From NCBI RefSeq assembly GCF_964340395.1, contig NC_135549.1, positions 23,320,842-23,384,841 of the forward strand: a stretch of DNA of 64,000 bases, given 5' to 3'. The position numbers and the translations under genes are program-made. This stretch comes from Glandiceps talaboti (Eukaryota; Hemichordata; Enteropneusta; Spengelidae). Below the pieces are notes generated by a model, which did not search any database, was not told where the DNA came from, and worked only from the letters and a program-made list of their open reading frames with translations. Shown in pieces: positions 40,500-51,611 of the stretch (positions within the stretch are counted from its first letter, which is position 1; every line of letters begins with the position of its first letter).

Positions 40500-42335
40500 A
40501 CACCTTGTTGAACTCTTACTTTAATCATTGATTGCTTGACTGAGAGGAGGCCGGCGAGGGCGGAGCGACACGACGTATCTTACAGTCTAGGAATCGTCAA
40601 GCTCAGAATCGAGTTCTGACAGTAGTGACGTAAAGGCGTCAAAAAATCGGGCACATAGTCTGTATAAAGGTCACAGGGTTTATATCACAAGTATGATACA
40701 GAAGTGGGTGAATCTTATGAGCAATTGACTACAGCCTTAACCATTGTGTAGATAAACACTTCACAAATAAAACCTTGCAAATATTTGTCCTCTACTCGAG
40801 TTCCTTGATGTCCCTGGGGGCGAGATGAATAGTTCAAAGTAGGATAAAAAACCCGAAATTCTTATACTTAAGCCTCAGACCCCTCTCCCCTTCTAACTAT
40901 TAAAATTGGCCAAAATTGAAAATCGCTTCAAACCGCATAATCAATTTCAAATCAATATGTAGTTATACGTAGTGCTATGAATATGAAGCCAGTATGAAGT
41001 GAGTAAAGAATAGTTCTTTTGTTGACACTTCATTTTATATGTCATTTTTGTGCCATGCATGTACTATATAGCAAAAATTCTTCCATTTGTGAATTTGAAA
41101 TTTTTAAAAGAAATATTTGTATCTAGGGTACAAAACATCTATAAAAAGTAAAACCGATTTTGTAGGAAGAGAACTAAAATAGCTTAACCCCCACCCCCAC
41201 TTTAGTTTTTTATTCTACATTGAACTATAGTTGATCTATCGACGGAATCATTGCAATATTTAATTATTCCAAGTATTAGCAGTAAAAGGGGTATTGACAG
41301 GTCATTTGACCAAAATAAACATTATACTGAACACAGTCAAACCTCTCACCGAACTGTGGAGTATGAGACCTACATGAAGCAAGACTTAGTGTTCATCTCA
41401 TAGTTTAGTTTGTAATGAAACAACTGACATATATCAGGGTATACGGGTGTACTGTTAGTTGGCCAAGATAATGTATCCGTGTATTATCAACGAATGGTTT
41501 CAATTATATAAGACTTGACTACTGGACAAAATATCCAAAGCAGGCTATTGGCGTAGCCCTGTCTAAACATGCTATATTGTAAAAAAAAATAAAAAAATTG
41601 AAAGGGTGATATCTAAGTATACAAATCACAAGGGAGCACAAGAATGAGGTCCTTACGGAGAAAATGTTTTTCGGGGAAAAACAACAAACCATTTCGAGAA
41701 GAGTTCCATAGAGGACGTAATTTTGGAGGGCCAAGTCACTATCAACTCCTTCAGAAAGTAAGGTGGTTTACGACAGATAATGACATTCTTTGATGGGGGT
41801 GGGGGTTGGTGGGTTGGTTTAACAGAAATATAATTATTCCACGTTTGCCTGCATGCGACCCTGCTGTGAGAAATCACTCTTTTGTTAGGTATTAACAGTT
41901 GATTTCAGCCAAGCAACGAGAAATTCACCCTTTCACATTCAAACACCAGCAACAAATTCAAACCGAGGTAATTAATGCTTTGATGAGATGATTTTAATTA
42001 GATTATGTTTCCTGCGAATTAGAAATACATGTGGTAGTTAATCTAGCTCTGACGTGAATTTGGTATTATGTCATTAATAGTTCTAATTAGATATTATTTT
42101 AGAGCTAAGAAAGTTTAATAAATGCAAATCTAGTCAAATTACAACATAATGAGAATTCAAAATTGATCTACAATTATTTGCTGAGCTGAATGAATTTTGT
42201 GTTTTCTTAAGGTTACACTTCGTTCAGATATGACATGTGTTGTCTACATTAACAGTCAGGTGAAGGAAGTTAGAAATCAGAAGTTGACAATATACGTGGT
42301 TTAATATCATCATGGATCGAATTCCCGTCGCTGCT
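40500..42335. other. Intergenic DNA between the transporter array and the WxxW gene
   Basis: No gene recognised. The 71- and 74-aa minus frames at 41519-41877 show no domain. The sequence here is less repetitive than on either side. Confidence 0.35.
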
Positions 42336-42347
42336 GTTAAGTCGTCG

Positions 42348-44492
42348 TTATGGGCAACAGTATCTCACTTCATAGTCACAACACTGACGGCCGTTACATT
42401 GGTCTCCATTGCGACAAACAAATCCTGACCGAGTATCGAACTTGTAGAAGTTCATGTCTCCATAGCGTTGTACGGGTGCTTTGGTTGTCTTCAAACGGAC
42501 TTCAAGTGCTGTCGGACTGGCGCATATATTGTCGTTGGGGTTCTCATTTCTCAAACTTTTTAGGTCCTCCCAATCACCCGTGATGCTTGGGTTGTCCCTA
42601 TCGTACCATTCAGTCCAGGATTGGCATCCATCAGCTTTGATCATAGAAATGAGAGGAGGAAGAAGATGAAGAAGGAAATTCCTTAAATTAAGATCATTTG
42701 AAAGAGGGACATTCAATCGCTGAAGTGCGTCAACCTTTCAGAATACACGACATTAAAAGGGAACTGAAGTATAGCTGGAAATATGAATGTATTCCATGAT
42801 TTAAGACCTTGAAAATGGACCTTTTCACTGGGTGTCTTTTCTACAAACAAACACTCAACGTTGCTCGATTACCTGCAGCCGTTAAGGCCTAACAAAAAAT
42901 GGTTTGGTTCCGATTACGCTCAAATTTAGAATAGGTGGGGTAGGTAGATTTTTTTTTCATTTGTGAGTGTCTAGTTCATGTAATGTTTTCCGTTGTTTTC
43001 CATATATAGGTCTCTGTGTTATTGGCTTCTTCTCTGTCATCAGATGTACAGCTGTTACAGATCGGAAGAACAGTTTTTATTGTCCTTTTAAGTTGATGTC
43101 AGTTAAAACTTTCCGCATCCACTATTTCTTGCGAGACTTCACAATTTTCGCGATTTTATTATTTTTTCCCCGAATATGTAAAATAAAGTTTAAGGTCGGT
43201 GTGAATAACTAGGCGGGGTCGGGTAACCAGAACCAACCAATTTTTTTAGGCCTAAGTGTAAGCGCAGTTAACTTCCTTCATGCATTCATGGTAATAGCAA
43301 TCACACTTTATATAACCCGCTTTAAACCTGTACTTGCTGCAACTGGGACATTTTCTTCATCAAGTAACCGGATATATATTCACTAAAATTGGCCAATTGC
43401 TTTATAAAAAACAAAACATTGTATTTATTGACTAGTGGTCAATGTTGACAATAGGTGGCGTACATCTTGAGTAAAGGCATGGCTTTGAATATGTCGCCAT
43501 GTTAAAAATGCACTAGTTTGAAACTGTAGCGTATAATCTTTTTTAATATCACAACCACAACTTGATCTATTCACATCTATTCACTGAAAATTGTTAACTA
43601 ATAATTAGACATTGGGTTTGTTAAAGAGGGGTCAGCATATTATCCATATATAGTGCAGTAACATGTTGAAATCGTGATTACCATCGATGGAGCTGATTTT
43701 TGGGTGTACCATGCATATAATGTATGCAGCTACCAAATACGTTTACCCACATATGATGAGGGTGTACTGTGTTACGCCGAGTAAGTTATTGTATCTAACA
43801 ACACATTTTCAAACAATGTTCCAGTTGCAACTTTGAAAAAGAATATACCTAATCTACAGTTATGGCTTGATGGAAGGTTAGGCAAAGAAGCGAATATATT
43901 TGGTGACTAATTTTCAAATAATTTCTTTGGTAACGAAACATTTTCGAATTTAAGTACATAAATTCTATTTCGTCGTTTTACAAAAGAAGACAAAAATATC
44001 CAAAAGCATTCTCGCTTTTGGGATTAATACCACTGAATTAATCATGCCACACAAGTCACCATTTTGTGGTAAGCATCACAGGCTACGGGGCCTACAATCA
44101 CAAAGTAATACTTATACATTAAATTGTGTTATTCTTACGTGAACAGCAAAATCTCACTTCATAGTCATCGCAAGTACCACACTGGTCTTTGTTCAGACAC
44201 AGGAATCCATCTATAGTGTCGAAATATTGAAATACCCCATCACTTGGCTTCACTAGCTCGGTAGTACCTCTCTTTCGTACTTGTATTGCAGTTGGACTGT
44301 CGCATTTTTTGTACACCATATCGTTCGGGTTTTCATATTTGATACGGAAAAGAGTTTCAGAGTCAGCAGTGTCACTGGGGTCGTCTCTGTCAAACCAGCG
44401 AGTCCATTCAGAACAGCTATCTCCGCAGGTAGCATCTGAAAAAAGGGGAAAGAATATTCCATGATTGTTGATGTTCACTTAATAATAATTAA

Positions 44493-44535
<43 letters not shown>

Positions 44536-45510
44536 TGATGATGATGATGATGATGATTTGATAATAAATAGTTTTTTAAGTTTATAAACACTTGTCTCCC
44601 ACGAAGTCCAGTGAGGGCCATCCCTCATGGGTTCAGTGTTAATGCAGGAGGAAACCGGAGTACCCGGGGAAAACCTGCGTTGTTTGGTAGAGTCAAACTG
44701 AGCGTCACTGTTATTACTTTTAGCGTGGTAAATATAATGGAACCCTGAATGGGGACCGCAGTGGTTTAACCACTCGGCCACCGACAACCCTAATTTTGTT
44801 TTCTTTCGATATGCATAGTGGATGGAATAATATAGTTCGTCGGAAACGATGAATCCAAAATGGCTACCAGAGAAATCTGAATACATTGGAATGCATTAGC
44901 TAAATTCAGGAATATTTCATTAAAACTTCTCGATTGTAGAATGAATGTTTCAATCACTGATCTCTGAAAATGGTTATGAAGTTCATAATTTCTACAGAAA
45001 GCTAGGAAACGGTCCAATATCCGAAGAAAAAGAAACGCTCTTATCTCCCCTTTTTTTATTTCGCTGTATTCACATATCATCTTAGATTGTCTTCGACGGT
45101 GGAGCCAATACAAGTACAAATTTAAAACAATGTGCCTTTCTGTTACTGAAGTAGTTAACTGTTGGAACCTAATTTTATCGAGATATCATCATATAAACAT
45201 AATGCAGCTAGTTGTACTAACACACTTGCCACAGAGGGAGCAAGAATAACCTATACGAATCCGGACATTCAAATACAATGCCGCAGAACATTCTTGCGAA
45301 AATTACAAAAGCTTCATTTTGATAAAAATTATATTACAAAGACTTTCAAATATTCAGAACTTAAGGTTTCAAACATGTGTAATCTAGTTTTCCCATTATT
45401 TTGAGTTATTAAAAAAGCTCTCAGCTCCAAGTTTAGTATTACTTACCGACGTAAGGACCAAGTCCTACATACAGTTGGGTAACCAATAGTACAACCAGTG
45501 CGATCTTCAT
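42348..45510 (-). CDS. Secreted protein with two WxxW (Mucin2_WxxW-type) domains, 215 aa
   Basis: Spliced minus CDS: 45510-45447, 44435-44139, 42634-42348; phase 1 introns with GTAAGT and GTAAGA donors. Exon 1 encodes MKIALVVLLVTQLYVGLG, a good signal peptide. Exon 2 is one domain: CSEWTRWFDRDDPS, KYENPND, CDSPTAIQVR, GFLCLNKDQC, CDDYEVRFCC. Exon 3 is a second: CQSWTEWYDRDNPS, NENPNDNICASPTALEVR, GFVCRNGDQC, CCDYEVRYCCP, stop. WxxW domains are known from CILP and gel-forming mucins, where they are extracellular and Cys-rich. A protein of only two such domains suggests a small secreted or matrix/mucus component; its role is not known. One exon per domain points to internal domain duplication. 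Confidence 0.88.
42886..43252. mobile_element. 367-bp MITE (PIF/Harbinger-like ends), intron 2 of the WxxW gene
   Basis: Ends GGCCTAACAAAAAA and TTTTTTTAGGCC form an inverted repeat that continues inward (GGTTTGGTT / AACCAACC). Flanking TAA at 42883-42885 and 43253-43255 is a 3-bp duplication, as in PIF/Harbinger elements. A second copy lies at 63012-63448. The 81-aa frame inside has no domain. Confidence 0.75.
44470..44792 (-). mobile_element. tRNA-derived SINE, intron 1 of the WxxW gene
   Basis: On the minus strand it begins near 44792 with a tRNA-like box (GTGGCCGAGTGGTTAAACC) and a partial second box (CAGGGTTCCA). It contains an AGGTTTTCCCCGGGTACTCC motif near the middle and ends in a (TCA)n(TTA)n tail (plus strand 44489-44557). 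This structure fits a polymerase III SINE. The 135-aa minus frame crossing it is spurious. Confidence 0.7.
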
Positions 45511-45708
45511 TTTACCCAAATCCTTCTGTATTACTTTGCTGTGGAAGACGAAGTGCTGTGTGGAAAATAAAAGGAGAATCATTATTAATTTTACCAGTAG
45601 GGTCTTTTAGATTAGAGTGCATTTTTTTGCAGTTGTTGCGGAGTTTGTTTATAGTTTTTTTATAATTACGTAAGTACATATGTTAAAACTGCAATCCCAG
45701 TACTTACC
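45511..45708 (-). promoter_or_regulatory. Possible spliced 5' UTR of the WxxW gene
   Basis: A GATAGCTG|GTAAGT donor ends a putative noncoding exon at 45708. A CTTCCACAG acceptor at 45539-45540 could join it to the UTR before the ATG at 45510. No clear TATA box was found upstream. Inferred from splice-site consensus only. Confidence 0.35.
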
Positions 45709-45897
45709 AGCTATCAGACTCTAGCAGGTGATGTGTATGAATGCTTCAACAGACGTAATATGTCTACTCTCATGTACTGGTGGTTCATTTTATTTCTGCT
45801 CTATACCATCACATTTAAATTATTTGCTAAAATTATCTTAGATGCGTGGGGTACTCTACTCTTTTTAGATCAAGAATTTTGTGGTCAAATGCCGCCC

Positions 45898-46152
<255 letters not shown>

Positions 46153-46299
46153 ACACTGCCTGGAAAAGCTTAAATCCAAATTGAATTAGAGCGGACAATA
46201 ATCTGATAACGGTTAATGATTAGCCCAGTATAAAGTGAGTACTCAAATACATCAATATATATTTGAATTTAAGTGAACTTTAGCCCATTGACGTAGTGA

Positions 46300-46317
46300 C
46301 ACACACACACACACACA

Positions 46318-46361
<44 letters not shown>

Positions 46362-46380
46362 CACACACACACACACACAA
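46300..46380. repeat. (CA)n microsatellite
   Basis: About 80 bp of CA with two single-base interruptions. Confidence 0.93.
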
Positions 46381-46472
46381 CATATAAACATTATATACCC
46401 GAACACTATGTCAATTATTGCCTTCAGGTATAACTGTTCCTTCCAAAGATATTCGCTAGAAAATATATATAA

Positions 46473-47064
46473 GGGAGCCTTCAGTATTTACAAGGGGGGG
46501 GGGGCGGAGGAAATCACACATGGTCTGCTAAGAAAAACATGACCCCCACATTCTCCATTTGTAAAAAGTGACCCTCCCCTTTGTCCCATTTTGTAAAACA
46601 TGACCCCCCTATGACAATTGCATATACTGAACGTTAATCAATATTCCCATTATATGTGTACAATACAAATTAAATGATTTTGACTCTGTATTAGAAAGCA
46701 ATAATATGTACATATAAAGTGACAAACAGTAAAAAAAATATTTGTACATATAAAGTGACAAACAGTAAAAAAACCTGGCTAATTACCTTTCTCTTATAAT
46801 CATACACAATCTAGTTAGTATCTAAAACGAGCTTTCCATGTTGTGCACACTCTGTCTGATCTGGTCACTTGTAAAAGTTCCCTGATATCATCATCATCAC
46901 CACCACCACTGCTACCATCACCATCATATGTTAACAACAACATTCACGGACAGTGTGAGTGATGGTACACTCAACAAAATGCATCATTTTATCAAACAAT
47001 TCTCTTACAATACAATATATGTGTTTTTTCTTCGGTAAGGAAGAGATGTATTAGTGGGTGAAAG

Positions 47065-47134
<70 letters not shown>

Positions 47135-47712
47135 TATGTGTGTGTGTGTGTGTGTGTGTGTTACGATCCGTACCATGGAGTGAATAAACTTTCTGATGCG
47201 TAATAGCAATGTTATGTGGGTTTCAATTTCATTTATTATTTGCCATGGAAACGGGTGTACATATCCCGGGTATGTAGGGATCACAAAAGCTGAGTGCAGT
47301 CGAGGATGGCAAGCTTTCCTGGTATTTGAACAACGTTTTTGACAACTAACTTTCACTGGGACTTGAAAAAATCACAGATGTAGAGCTAAATTTCTTGCAT
47401 GAATCATGAAATTGCAAGACTGCCCTGACGGAAGGCATTCAGTTTAAATCTGGTTATTTTTGTATTTTGGCATGTAAAGTACTCATAAAAATAAATGTTT
47501 GAGTGCTCATCTCACTTTTACATATCAAAACACACAAAACAAATTGACAATAATTGCATCTTCAATTTGTCACAAAACTACGGCTTGTAAAATGTGACCC
47601 TCTCCCAAATATTGTAATGCAAAATATGACCCTCCCCCAAGAACAGGTTTGTAAAATGTGACCCACCCCCGATTCCTCCGGCCCTCCCCCCTTGTAAATA
47701 CTGAAGGCTCCC
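46473..47712. mobile_element. 1.24-kb nonautonomous element with terminal inverted repeats (PIF/Harbinger-like)
   Basis: Ends GGGAGCCTTCAGTATTTACA (left) and the matching TGTAAATACTGAAGGCTCCC (right) lie in TAA flanks (46470-46472, 47713-47715), a 3-bp duplication. Just inside both ends are G- or C-rich runs and phrases such as TGACCC(C/T)CCC. It contains a (GT)n array (47070-47160) and no transposase frame. The right terminus is the exact place where the 3.6-kb tandem array begins, and a variant of it starts every later unit. Confidence 0.75.
47070..47161. repeat. (GT)n microsatellite inside the terminal-repeat element
   Basis: About 90 bp of GT with two GTAT interruptions. The His-Thr minus frame is an artefact. 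Confidence 0.93.
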
Positions 47713-48775
47713 TAAGGAACATAGGGTCATAGGCAATCGTACAAATCAAATAACTTCAGTAATAATTATTCGAGGCCTGTACTTGTTTAGTCGAACTATT
47801 GAACCTCTTGAGGTCACGTCATGGCAAAAATATATTTCTTTGTTTACGTCGAATTTGAAATGCCATGAAGTTGATACGCCACGGAATTTGGTATTTGCTA
47901 TCAAAGGTGGAATTCAAAACTTGCACATTAGAGATGTATTTTTTGTACAGAAACCATCAAAGTATGATTCAGCCGAGATTAACAGAAGTGGACTAAGAAA
48001 TTTTTGAAAATCGCACGCATAAAGAGGCCATAAAACTGTTCTTATCAAACCATGAAATGTAATATTAGTCTCTGCTGTTCCAAAATGCTTTGCCAAGTTT
48101 TATTAATCCAATTAACAAGGTTTTGTCGATCAGTGATTATTCTTATAAGTCCCAAATGGTTTTTATGCAAGTCGTTCATTGTTGCTTGTCTTCGATGTGT
48201 CAATATACCCCTATTACACTAAATTACACCATACAATAGAGCATAAAACCAATAGTATAAATGAATTAATAAAAGTAAATATAAAAACCAATTGCATATA
48301 GTTAATAAGTAAAACGTATTAACAACAAGCGTATACACTGTCATAGTACACTCTATTTTCAATACAGAGGATTTGTTGTCAATCATTTGGTGTTTTTTTC
48401 CATATTTATTTTGACAACAATAAAACCAACGGTAGATCTATTTTAGTTCATAAATTTTCCTTTCATAACATTATTTTGGTAGATTCTGCCCTCAGCTTTT
48501 ACTTTCTAGTGGCAATTATTGACTTTACAACTCAACACAAATGCCCACACATGTGTGTAAAGCGGCCTGTTACATTGTTCATGTGATAAAACTGGGTGAT
48601 TATGTGATAAAAACTACTATATTAAACTCACAAAAAGATCTAATTAATTGTACAGCTACTGCGCTGTTGTTTTTGGTAAATACTATAAGATAAAGTCGTG
48701 ACTGGCCCGGCCGCCAACAGTAACCGGTATTATTATCATGAGGAGGGGAGAAGGAGCTATTGTTATCTTGTGGAG

Positions 48776-48806
48776 GGCCGGGGGTGGGGGGGTGGGGGGG
48801 GGGGTG
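48776..48806 (+). other. Potential G-quadruplex tract (unit 1; counterparts in units 2 and 4)
   Basis: Runs of at least three G separated by single T bases; lengths differ between units 1 (48776-48806), 2 (52369-52400) and 4 (59378-59408). Unit 3 has lost the region by a deletion near 55895. A second G tract followed by TAGGGTAGGG lies at about 50298-50320, 53894-53914, 57302-57326 and 60904-60920. Confidence 0.5.
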
Positions 48807-49319
48807 GTGATGGCCATCACTGTCAATGTTGAAGAATCACAATTAGATAATTGTTCTCAGACAACTAATTGGTTCGAGGTATCTATGGTGTAGATTTGTA
48901 CCGTACTCAGGAGGAGAGGAATTTTGCGGGTCGTTACTCGATATGAATCATTTATTTTGTCAAGGATTGTATGGCCAAGGGAAGAAATTGTTCTGGAAAC
49001 TCTGATCGGTGTATTTTTCGTAAATCATGAAATGTTCGATTTCTTGTTGAAATTAATTTGTACTCTGTATTGAAAAACGATATGCAGTGTCGTAGCTCAT
49101 CACAAGTTCCACTGTGCGAAATTTAGGGGAAATGAATGTTGGTCGTAAAGACCGACAGGTAGCAAAAGTTGTAGGTCCTTATGTGAAACGGCAGATTCTA
49201 TAATTCGAATACTGTGTATATGGCGTGTATCTACATTCTAACCCACCATAAAGCTCGACTGAATGTTACTTAAACGGGTCATTACCATGTCTTCTAGTTG
49301 TTGATGTACAATGTATATG

Positions 49320-49675
49320 ATAATATAATAATACTTAAATGTTGGTTTTTATATAGCGCTTTCTCACTTTGTGTTCAAAGCGCTTTACAATTCTTATTAC
49401 CCCTGGCATAGATCTATAGCGGCCCGACGGCCCTTTACACTTCCTCAACTCCTTGGGGAGCATACAATCAATTGCAACCTTTATAAGCGCATAGGATTTA
49501 AACATTCACATTGCCATTTCTATCCTACCAGGTCCCCAATTACACTGCTGGGTTGACTGAGGCACAGTCGTGGTTCAAATCTTGCCCAAGGACTTTAGCC
49601 AAGACTCAGGCATCGATGGGGCTCAAACCTGCAGATTCCAAGCAAGCCACTCTAACCATTCGACCATCATCACTC
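49320..49675 (-). mobile_element. tRNA-derived SINE in unit 1 (copies at 52915-53271, 56290-56658, 59924-60276)
   Basis: Minus strand: a tRNA-like head with GGTCGAATGGTTAGAGTGG (A-box-like) and GGTTTGAGCCCC (B-box-like), a body with CTCCCCAAGGAGTTGAGGAAG, and a 3' end with AAAGCGCTTTGAACACAAAG and GAAAGCGCTATATAAA, then an AT-rich tail. The GCGCTATATAAA tail is typical of SINEs in marine invertebrates. The 61- and 77-aa plus frames across it are shadows. Confidence 0.7.
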
Positions 49676-50614
49676 CATACTGATTTGGTGATGAGTGAAA
49701 ACAGTATGGTGTGGTTTATTGACGGCCTTGTCACCAAATGGTAGATTCATGTAATTCTCATAGAGTTTGATCACTAAGCAATCGTACAGTAAGTACTTCA
49801 TCAAAATACAAACATCGCAAATTTTTAGAGAACGTACGAAAACAAATAGTTCCAGCTCCAGTACTAGTAACTTGGACCGAACCTCAAGTATTTGCTATAA
49901 AGCCTCATTTTCTTTTCATTGAATGCATCACACTGTAAAGTAAAGCCAAACTTTTGACAAATTGCACTGTTAACAAATACATCGTAACAAAAAAGAATCG
50001 GACGTCATTATATAAAAGTAGGCTGTATGATTGGACTGACATCACTATCATTTCTTCCATTTTAATTTCGAAAACTGTAAATGCAGTGGTACTAGGCCCC
50101 CATTTGCTTCGTCGCGGTTTTTCTTTCATGATATTAACGGATTGATTGATGACGCATACCCTCATCTTTTACAATCTAGTGCGTCATAGGATAAAATAGC
50201 GACCGACAGGGAACTATATATAGTCATTACTTTTTTTTAGGTGTTGTTGATATTGGTGAGGATCGGCTGTACGTGTTTGTCTGTGTGTGTGTGTGTGGGG
50301 GGGGGGGGGTAGGGTAGGGTGATATATGTCCCGTATGAATCAACAGACGAATGACGTCACCTAAATATTAGTGAGCATCTTTCTGATGTATATTGGGAGT
50401 TGGGACCATCATTGAAGGACGGTGATTCCGATCCCGAATTCAGTATTCGGTCTGGATTCAATTATGATCAGGTCGGAAGATATACTTTTGGAGATTGGTG
50501 CGCTATCAGAGAACTTGGTTTAATTCATTAAGAGTGCGGACTGCAGTTGGATAAAAGCTAAACAATGTGCGATTAGAACCTGATTTCATCTAACCGTACC
50601 GCTCACCTGAGCGC

Positions 50615-51035
50615 ATAAGTTGGAATAAATTACCAGATGTTACGTGCTGGATGGAAATCATCTTTGACAATTGATTGAGCTCTTTAATTTGTTTTTACAA
50701 TTGACTCAAGCGTTGCACAAATCACTAAGCACTAAGTGATGGAAGTTGGCACCTAATGATGCTACTAGTACTGGCAGTGCTATTAACGATTAGATTGAGG
50801 CGTTTGCGGTCATCGACTGTAGCATTGCCCCACCCAATGATAATTGACAGTGTCAGGACACTCTCAATCACCGCTAGCTAGAAATTGACCAACTCTCTGT
50901 CGCTGACACGGAAGCGTCTCAATCATCTAATAAGAAAAATAATCTTCGCTGTGCTTTCTTTACAGTAGAATCAGTATTAATTTCCAATTTCAGATCCGCT
51001 GAAATGTAAACTCCGAGAACTTAAAATATTACACA
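50615..51035 (-). mobile_element. LINE 3' fragment in unit 1 (copies about 54211-54631, 57625-58043, 61221-61641)
   Basis: Its reverse complement matches 29281-29730: GGAAATTAATACTGATTCTAC, AAGAAAGCACAGCGAAGATT, a VIESVLTL-type block, a GGGGCAATGC phrase (WWGNA) and DDRKRLN. In unit 3 one frame of this piece stays open for 65 codons (57732-57929 minus: RELVNFQLAVIENVLTLSII). Dead fragment, no RT catalytic box. Confidence 0.75.
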
Positions 51036-51137
51036 ATTTCGACTTCTAAGTTATTGATGACTATAATGATCTGTTCTGTTTTTGAGTATATATAAACCCC
51101 TCAAATGCTATTAAAGCACTTTTGAAAAAAAAATCGA

Positions 51138-51611
51138 GTGTCTCAAGCATCTTCATTTGTGGTCAAACTAGCTCAGTATTTTAATTTCATTTTTGTAACA
51201 AAACACACAAAAGGGTGTACATGTGCCATCTCGAGTCGACAGACCAGACTGACGAAATTAGACCCCTATTCCTCCGGCCTACCCCTCCCTGTAAATACTG
51301 AAGGCTCCCTAAGGAACATAGGCAATCGTACAAATCAAATAACTTCAGTAATAATTATTCGAGGCCTGTACTTGTTTAGTCGAACTATTGAACCTCTTGA
51401 GGTCACGTCATGGCAAAAATATATTTCTTTGTTTACGTCGAATTTGAAATGCCATGAAGTTGCTACACCACGGAATTTGGTATTTGCTATCAAAGATGGA
51501 ATTCAAAACTTGCACATGAGAGATGTATTTTCTGTACAAAAACCATCAAAGTATGATTCAGCCGAGATTAACAGAAGTGGACTAAGAAATTTTTGCAAAT
51601 CGCACGCATAA
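51138..51611 (+). other. 157-codon frame spanning the unit 1/2 junction (repeated at 54734 and 58145)
   Basis: The ATG lies at the end of one unit, and the frame runs through the junction into the terminal-repeat element's right end and the start of the next unit. Copies at 51138-51611 and 54734-55207 are 157 aa; 58145-58603 is 152 aa because of an earlier stop. The product is Ser/Thr/Ile-rich with no signal peptide, membrane helix or known domain. It exists only because the units are tandem, so chance is the simplest reading, although three copies stay open. Confidence 0.2.

Larger units (their letters stand above)
47672..51259 (+). repeat. Tandem 3.6-kb unit 1
   Basis: First of four head-to-tail units, continuous on its left with the full element at 46473-47712. 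Contents in order: the terminal-repeat right end; about 1 kb of AT-rich DNA; a G-rich tract (48776-48805); unique-looking DNA; a minus-strand SINE (49320-49675); a second G-rich tract (50298-50320); a minus-strand LINE end (50615-51035); and a TATATAAA run near 51088. No frame has a recognised domain. The left half carries the variants shared with unit 4. Confidence 0.85.

Noticed and set aside
40151-40528. Thr/His/Ile-rich 125-aa minus protein and Met-Tyr-Val-Cys plus proteins
   Set aside because: All derive from the (TATG)n array; no conserved flanking coding sequence.
44479-44886. 135-aa minus protein ending in poly-Ser/Leu
   Set aside because: Runs through a SINE body and its trinucleotide tail inside intron 1 of the WxxW gene.
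47783-48096. Paired plus and minus frames (74 and 60 aa) repeated in each tandem unit
   Set aside because: Repetition follows from the tandem duplication, no domain is seen, and the minus frame is the antisense of the plus frame.
49615-49675. A functional tRNA gene on the minus strand
   Set aside because: A- and B-box-like sequences are present, but no complete cloverleaf or acceptor stem can be drawn, and the segment is joined to a SINE body and tail.
49905-50165. 86-aa minus frame with a hydrophobic stretch, repeated in units 1, 2 and 4
   Set aside because: Considered as a small membrane protein, but it is antisense to another open frame, is disrupted in unit 3, and has no promoter or homologous context.
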